The position numbers and the translations under genes were made by a program. DNA of 9,790 nucleotides, taken from positions 1 through 9,790 of the forward strand of contig JAHJOS010000197.1 in the NCBI GenBank assembly GCA_018820005.1, read 5' to 3'. This document shows positions 6,322-9,790 of this stretch, piece after piece. Position 1 is the stretch's first letter, and each line of letters begins with the position of its first letter. The notes below the pieces were generated by a model that did not search any database, was not told the origin of the DNA, and saw only the letters and a program-made list of their open reading frames with translations. This DNA comes from Alphaproteobacteria bacterium. GTDB lineage: Bacteria; Pseudomonadota; Alphaproteobacteria; Rhizobiales; Devosiaceae.

Positions 6322-6613
6322 CTATCGCGCCGAAAACCGGTAGATTTCTGCCGCAACCATGTCGTGGCCCGACAGCACTTCGCCTTCGGGCCGACCGCCG
6401 GGACAATGCGGATGTTCGCCACGTCGAGCCCGCAGGTGCGCAGCTGTCCAGCGTGTAGGCGCCCAGGCTGAGTCGGCTGGGGCGCCGGTTATCTGGGTCA
6501 GCGGCCCGCTCTGCCGGCCATAACTGCGCCGTGCTCTCGAACGCCCGCAGGCTGTCGCGTTGGGATCGACTGGGAGCGGGCAGCGAGGCGGGCTTGACGA
6601 AATTGAGCGACAT
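6322..6613 (-). pseudogene. Probable small ORF broken by two frameshifts (97 codons if repaired)
   Basis: A minus-strand frame starts MSLNFVKPASLPAPSRSQRD at 6613 and has GC-rich third positions up to SLGAYTLD. Coding-like sequence then continues in another frame (LRTCGLDVANIRIVP) after about 6443, and in the third frame (GRPEGEVLSGHDMVAAEIYRFSAR, stop TAG at 6324-6322) after about 6397. Adding one base at each point gives a continuous protein of 97 residues; 292 + 2 = 294 bases, which is divisible by three. No Shine-Dalgarno is clear before the ATG. I do not recognise the family. It may be a decaying gene, or an intact gene carrying sequencing errors, or chance open frames in GC-rich DNA. 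Confidence 0.4.
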
Positions 6614-6741
6614 GCAAATTTCTGGGCCTGTCGTGACCGGCGCCCTTTGCTGGCGTCAGTTGTCCTGCCGATGATGCCGAGACCCGCTTGCTGGGGCCCG
6701 TTCGGTTGCGCTAAGCCCGAGATAGTCCGAGGAGCTTGTCG

Positions 6742-7524
6742 ATGACCCCGTCAAAGATCGCCTACGCCCGCTATCCCAGCCTGCAAGCCATGCCCGTCAT
6801 TATCTCTGGAGGCGCCTCGGGCATCGGCGCCGCATTGGTGCGCAATTTCGCCGATCAGGGCGCCCGGGTCGGCTTTGTCGATATCGACCAGACGGCAGGC
6901 GTTGCGCTCGAAGCCGAACTTGCTGCCGCAGGGCAAGTCGCCCGTTTCATCGCCTGCGATATCACCGATACAACGGCCTATCAGGCCGCGATCCACGCCT
7001 TGGGCGACGCCCATGGCGATGCGCTGGTGCTGATCAACAACGCCGCCCATGACCAGCGCCATGGCTGGGCCGATGTCACTTCGCAGGAGTGGGACGATCG
7101 TATCGCCGTCAATCTCAAGCATGCGTTTTTTGCCATTCAAGCCGTTGCACCGGCCATGATCCGGGCCGGACGTGGTTCCATCATCAATACCGGCTCGATC
7201 AGCTGGATGATCCGCACGCCAATGCTGCCGATCTACGAAACCGCCAAGGCAGCCACCCACGGGCTCACCCGCGCCATGGCAGGCGAACTGGGGCGTTCGG
7301 GTGTTCGCGTCAACACGCTTGTCCCTGGCGCCGTCATCACCGATCGACAGCTCGAACTCTGGCTCACCAAGGAGTCCATGCGCGATATCGAGGCCAGCCA
7401 GGCCCTGCGCGGACACATCTATCCCGATGATGTGGCGCGCATGGCCATGTTTCTGGCTGCGGACGATAGTGCCATGATTTCCGGGCAACAATTCCTGGTT
7501 GATGCGGGCTGGGCTAGCGCCTGA
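6742..7524 (+). CDS. SDR-family sugar dehydrogenase, D-xylose (or L-arabinose) 1-dehydrogenase-like
   Basis: Classical short-chain dehydrogenase of 260 residues with a Rossmann NAD site, SGGASGIG (22-29). An acid at the end of the second strand (Asp47) favours NAD over NADP. Then follow NNAA (99-102), Asn124, and the catalytic set Ser152 (TGSIS), Tyr165 and Lys169 in YETAK. The overall pattern, including YPSL near the N-terminus, DDRI/NL before the central helix, GSISW, YETAKA, VPG and a terminal DAGW, closely resembles the Caulobacter D-xylose dehydrogenase XylB as I remember it. That enzyme oxidises xylose to xylonolactone in the non-phosphorylating pathway. L-arabinose, galactose or another polyol remain possible substrates. 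ATG 6742 follows GAGGAG by seven bases. It stands alone on the plus strand; the next gene starts 99 bases later. Confidence 0.86.
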   Translation: MTPSKIAYARYPSLQAMPVIISGGASGIGAALVRNFADQGARVGFVDIDQTAGVALEAELAAAGQVARFIACDITDTTAYQAAIHALGDAHGDALVLINNAAHDQRHGWADVTSQEWDDRIAVNLKHAFFAIQAVAPAMIRAGRGSIINTGSISWMIRTPMLPIYETAKAATHGLTRAMAGELGRSGVRVNTLVPGAVITDRQLELWLTKESMRDIEASQALRGHIYPDDVARMAMFLAADDSAMISGQQFLVDAGWASA

Positions 7525-7527
7525 GGC

Positions 7528-7561
7528 CGTTCATCGGGCGTTCAGGGCCTTTCGTTCATCA
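7528..7561 (+). promoter_or_regulatory. Three CGTTCA direct repeats upstream of the OmpA-like gene
   Basis: CGTTCA occurs at 7528, 7539 and 7553. The first two are 11 bases apart, the helical spacing typical of direct-repeat sites for OmpR/PhoB-type winged-helix regulators. They lie in the spacer before the outer-membrane lipoprotein gene. Regulatory meaning is inferred and weak. Confidence 0.25.
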
Positions 7562-7623
7562 CGGTCCTGCCGTATTCAGTAGTCACCAAATGGCCACTTA
7601 CCGAATCCTTCAGGGGGATAATC

Positions 7624-8292
7624 ATGAAATCCAAGATCTTGGTCGCTCTCGCAGCGACGCTCGCGCTGTCTGCTTGCACCACCACCAATCCCTACACGGG
7701 TGAGAGCCAGCTTTCCAACACCGCTGGCGGCGCATTGATCGGTACGGGCGGCGGCGCCATTGCCGGCGCGCTGGTTGGCGCTGCCGTGGGCGGCGATCCG
7801 CGTGTGGGCGCCCTGATCGGCGCTGGCGTGGGCGGCCTGACGGGCGCAGGCATCGGTGCTTACATGGACCAGCAGGAAGCCGAGCTGCGCGCGCAGCTGC
7901 AGGGTACCGGCGTTTCCGTGACACGTGTGGGTCAGAACATCATTCTGAACATGCCTTCCAACATCACCTTCGCCTCCGACCAGTCCACGGTGCAGCCCCA
8001 GTTCAATTCTACCCTGGTGTCGGTTGCCCTGGTGCTCAAGAAGTTCGACAAGTCCATCATCGATGTCTATGGCCACACCGATAGCCAGGGCGATGACGCC
8101 TACAACCTCAGCCTGAGCCAGCGTCGCGCCGTCTCTGTGGCGACAACCCTGGCCAACCAGGGCATCGATCAGCGTCGTTTCTACATCGAAGGCAAGGGCG
8201 AGACGTCCCCCATCGCTTCGAACGCCACCGAGCAGGGCCGCGCCCAGAACCGTCGCGTCGAAATCCAGATCGCCCCGATCAGCCGCGGCTAA
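7624..8292 (+). CDS. OmpA-family lipoprotein with glycine-zipper domain (YiaD-like)
   Basis: Predicted outer-membrane lipoprotein of 222 residues that anchors the envelope to peptidoglycan. The signal peptide ends in a lipobox, LSAC, with Cys18 as the lipidated residue. Residues about 32-76 are a Gly/Ala-rich glycine zipper (GGALIGTGGGAIAGALVGAAVGG, then GALIGAGVGGLTGAGIGAYMD) that can insert in the membrane or oligomerise. Residues about 100-219 are an OmpA-C peptidoglycan-binding domain with the hallmark DVYGHTDSQGDDAYNLSLSQRRAVSV, GKGE, and NRRVEIQI at the end. The ATG follows AGGGGG with good spacing. The layout matches E. coli YiaD-type proteins. It is monocistronic, ended by a strong hairpin. 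The OmpA domain and lipobox are certain from the sequence; the exact physiological role is not. Confidence 0.95.
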   Translation: MKSKILVALAATLALSACTTTNPYTGESQLSNTAGGALIGTGGGAIAGALVGAAVGGDPRVGALIGAGVGGLTGAGIGAYMDQQEAELRAQLQGTGVSVTRVGQNIILNMPSNITFASDQSTVQPQFNSTLVSVALVLKKFDKSIIDVYGHTDSQGDDAYNLSLSQRRAVSVATTLANQGIDQRRFYIEGKGETSPIASNATEQGRAQNRRVEIQIAPISRG

Positions 8293-8311
8293 TTCTGCCC
8301 GTCACATTGAC

Positions 8312-8340
8312 AAAAGCGCGGCCCATCGGGCCGCGCTTTT
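8312..8340. terminator. Strong bidirectional intrinsic terminator
   Basis: The arms AAAAGCGCGGCCC (8312-8324) and GGGCCGCGCTTTT (8328-8340) form a perfect 13-bp stem with a 3-base loop. T-tracts follow on either strand. It lies between the convergent OmpA-like gene and the 73-residue membrane protein gene and probably serves both. Confidence 0.92.
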
Positions 8341-8380
8341 CTTGGCGGCCTGGTTTTCGTCGCACCGAAGTGACGAAGCG

Positions 8381-8602
8381 CTAGAGCAACTGCATCAAAA
8401 GCAGGATGGCGATGATGATCGCCAGCGCGATGACCCCATAGAGCCACCAATTGGTCGGGCCGGTGGCACCAACCGTCGCTTCGTGGTCATTGGCCACTTT
8501 GAGCTCGGAATGCGGCGGAACCTCAATGCGCGAGCCATTCTCGTCGATGAGCGCATCAACACTGGCTTCTGTACGGCTCGGCTTGTCGGGTGCAGTCGCC
8601 AT
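8381..8602 (-). CDS. Small tail-anchored membrane protein of unknown function
   Basis: A 73-residue protein with a polar N-terminal half (about residues 1-50, rich in Glu, Asp, Ala and Thr, including DALIDENGSRIEVPPHSEL) and one C-terminal hydrophobic helix (WWLYGVIALAIIIAILLLMQLL, about 52-73). With no signal peptide and the helix at the very end, the N-terminal part is probably cytosolic (tail-anchored), although the opposite topology cannot be excluded. No known domain is recognised. The ATG is preceded by AGGAG at eight bases, so translation is credible. It converges on the OmpA-like gene and shares its terminator. An inverted repeat lies just upstream of the ribosome binding site. Confidence 0.78.
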   Translation of the reverse strand: MATAPDKPSRTEASVDALIDENGSRIEVPPHSELKVANDHEATVGATGPTNWWLYGVIALAIIIAILLLMQLL

Positions 8603-8626
8603 GATCAGATCTCCTCATTTTCCCTG

Positions 8627-8658
8627 TATTGCCATCCTGCGCCGCCGTGGTGGCAATA
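8627..8658. repeat. 8-bp inverted repeat upstream of the small membrane protein gene
   Basis: TATTGCCA (8627-8634) is perfectly inverted as TGGCAATA (8651-8658) across 16 bases. It ends about 25 bases before the start codon of the minus-strand gene, so it may be an operator over the promoter or a leader hairpin. Confidence 0.4.
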
Positions 8659-8746
8659 AAACGGCCAACGCAGAAAAGACTTGGGGAGCCGCCTGGCATT
8701 CTACCTGCTCAAGGCGACAATGACGGGCTCGCGGGGATTCGCGCTT

Positions 8747-8761
8747 AACTGAACTGAACTG
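8747..8761. repeat. Three tandem copies of AACTG
   Basis: A pentanucleotide repeated three times in non-coding DNA, followed directly by TTCGAA. It is short and could be chance. No gene or RNA is seen in the surrounding stretch 8659-8824. Confidence 0.4.
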
Positions 8762-8824
8762 TTCGAATTCACTGAGGTTGGCATTTCTGCAGCGGCCAAG
8801 TCCGAGACAAGTGGCACCCGGAGC

Positions 8825-8865
8825 AAAGAAAAACCGAGGGCGCAGCGTGGTCGCTGCGCCCTCGG
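8825..8865 (-). terminator. Intrinsic terminator of the GH127 gene
   Basis: The 14-bp perfect stem CCGAGGGCGCAGCG (8834-8847) pairs with CGCTGCGCCCTCGG (8852-8865) around a 4-base loop. Read on the minus strand it runs into TTTTTCTTT, so it terminates transcripts coming from the right, 38 bases after the GH127 stop. Confidence 0.9.
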
Positions 8866-8903
8866 CGTTCTCAGTTGGTCCAAATGGTCAAGAGGGCCGG
8901 CGC

Positions 8904-9790
8904 TTATTGCACTTCAGGCACCCAGACCATCATCGAGCCCTGGCCGCGGTTGGCCCATAGATAGTAGGGCACGGCGGTCAGTGTCGCCGTATCGTCTACG
9001 GGCGGGGTGGTGCGGTAGAGCGTCTGCCAGTCGCCTTCCTTGATCGCCAGGGCCTTGGCCTTGAGGGTCACCACGCCATCGAAAAGATCTGCCCGTGTCT
9101 CGGCCCTCAGTTCGGCATGGCGCGGCAGCTTGAGCCGCTGCACGCGACCGCCCGGATTGTCGATCTCTTCCACGCAGTACACCAGCGGACCGCGCTTGAG
9201 CGCGATGCGTCCGGCATCCATGATGACACCGGGGTTGGCATAGAGCCGCACCGGCGGCATGGGCAGCGACAGGCGCACCACATCACCAGCCTGCCAGGTC
9301 CGGTTGATGGTGAGGTAGCCGTTCACCGCGCCGTCAACCGCAATGGCCTCGCCGTTGACCGAGACTGTGGCGCCTTCTGACCAGCCCGGAATACGCAGTT
9401 TGACGTCAAACGCCGTTGGTTTGGCCGGATCGACATGGATGGCGATGTCGCCATCCCAGGGGTAGGTCGAGACTTCGCGCAGCGCCACGCTGGTGCCTGC
9501 GATCTCGGCCGTGGTGGCAATGCCGCCATAGAGGTGAAACGCCACGCCATCGCTGGCGGTGGAGACGAAATAGCCGCCCACCGATGCAACAAGTCGGCTC
9601 ACATTCATGGTGCAGCATGGGCAGGTGTGCCAATCCCAGCGGGTCGGCGTGCCGTCGCTCTCAAGTGGATTGGCGTAGAAATAATGCTCGCCATCGCGGC
9701 TGAGCCCGCTCAACGCGCCATTGAACATGGCCAGCTCGAGGATGTCGGCATATTTGCCGTCGAGATCGAGATGCAGCATGCGCTGCGCCC
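8904..9790 (-). CDS. GH127-type beta-L-arabinofuranosidase (C-terminal part, 5' end outside window)
   Basis: The C-terminal 295 or so residues of a glycoside hydrolase family 127 (DUF1680) enzyme, which removes beta-L-arabinofuranose from plant or hydroxyproline-linked glycans. The frame is open to the right edge. The diagnostic part is WHTCPCCTMNVSRLVASVGGY: the CC pair (codons at 9615-9617 and 9612-9614) corresponds to the zinc-bound cysteines of HypBA1, whose first Cys is the nucleophile; the upstream E/C ligands lie outside the window. After it come the beta-sandwich domain strands (FDVKLRIPGWSEGATVSVNGE, GYLTINRTWQAGDVVRLSLPMP) and GRIALKRGPLVYCVEEIDNPGG, typical of the family. No signal peptide can be judged. 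The gene ends in a strong terminator. The exact substrate is not shown by the sequence. Confidence 0.9.
   Translation of the reverse strand, partial: AQRMLHLDLDGKYADILELAMFNGALSGLSRDGEHYFYANPLESDGTPTRWDWHTCPCCTMNVSRLVASVGGYFVSTASDGVAFHLYGGIATTAEIAGTSVALREVSTYPWDGDIAIHVDPAKPTAFDVKLRIPGWSEGATVSVNGEAIAVDGAVNGYLTINRTWQAGDVVRLSLPMPPVRLYANPGVIMDAGRIALKRGPLVYCVEEIDNPGGRVQRLKLPRHAELRAETRADLFDGVVTLKAKALAIKEGDWQTLYRTTPPVDDTATLTAVPYYLWANRGQGSMMVWVPEVQ

Noticed and set aside
6230..6613. The uninterrupted 127-codon minus-strand frame as a real gene
   Set aside because: After about 6443 its translation turns into Arg/Ser-rich shadow-like sequence while better coding signal moves to other frames, so I call a broken gene instead.
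6238..6735. A tRNA or small RNA in the large gap upstream of the SDR gene
   Set aside because: No cloverleaf elements or terminator-like hairpin with T-tract could be seen by eye.
6751..7491. A 246-codon minus-strand open frame
   Set aside because: Shadow of the SDR gene, whose catalytic residues are all present on the plus strand.
7576..8076. A 166-codon minus-strand open frame
   Set aside because: Antisense to the OmpA-family lipoprotein; it arises from the glycine-rich repeats.

Overview
The window looks like chromosomal DNA of a GC-rich alphaproteobacterium, probably a Hyphomicrobiales/Devosia-like organism. The main reason is a 5-aminolevulinate synthase gene (hemA, the C4 route to heme precursors, which among bacteria is typical of Alphaproteobacteria). 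Supporting signs are a candidate FNR/FixK and a candidate Irr-type operator around it, a FixJ-type response regulator, and a pentose dehydrogenase resembling Caulobacter XylB. The genus is inferred. I see no insertion sequences, phage genes, tRNA, rRNA or CRISPR.

Layout, left to right. (1) Positions 1-1546, minus strand: a PAS / histidine kinase / receiver hybrid sensor kinase cut by the left edge. (2) A divergent 168-nt spacer, then mscL (plus strand) with a good intrinsic terminator. (3) An intergenic stretch rich in TACGTAG-type inverted repeats, then a FixJ/NarL-type regulator whose receiver has lost its phospho-acceptor aspartate (Asn65). (4) A short repeat-rich spacer, then a DUF4111-type aminoglycoside nucleotidyltransferase-like gene (plus strand). 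(5) A convergent minus-strand cluster transcribed hemA -> flavodoxin-like -> DUF4342. The last two genes overlap by ATGA. A perfect FNR/FixK palindrome overlaps the hemA stop codon, placed to drive the flavodoxin pair, and a second FNR-like palindrome lies upstream of hemA. (6) Positions 6054-6741 (688 nt) have no intact gene. This stretch holds the hemA control region, an Irr-box-like sequence, a 12-bp palindrome, and what looks like a 97-codon minus-strand ORF broken by two single-base losses. I see nothing convincing in 6614-6720. (7) An SDR pentose dehydrogenase and an OmpA-family glycine-zipper lipoprotein (plus strand), closed by a very strong terminator. (8) A 73-residue tail-anchored membrane protein (minus strand). 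The 301-nt gap at 8603-8903 holds an inverted repeat, a small tandem repeat and the terminator of the next gene. (9) The C-terminal part of a GH127 beta-L-arabinofuranosidase-like protein (minus strand), cut by the right edge.

Working together: the clearest regulatory story is oxygen-linked (perhaps also iron-linked) control of hemA and the flavodoxin/DUF4342 pair through two FNR-type boxes. A second theme is plant pentose use (GH127 and a xylose/arabinose-type dehydrogenase), although these two genes are not in one operon. The hybrid kinase and the degenerate FixJ-like regulator flank mscL and may belong to one signalling module, which is inference only.
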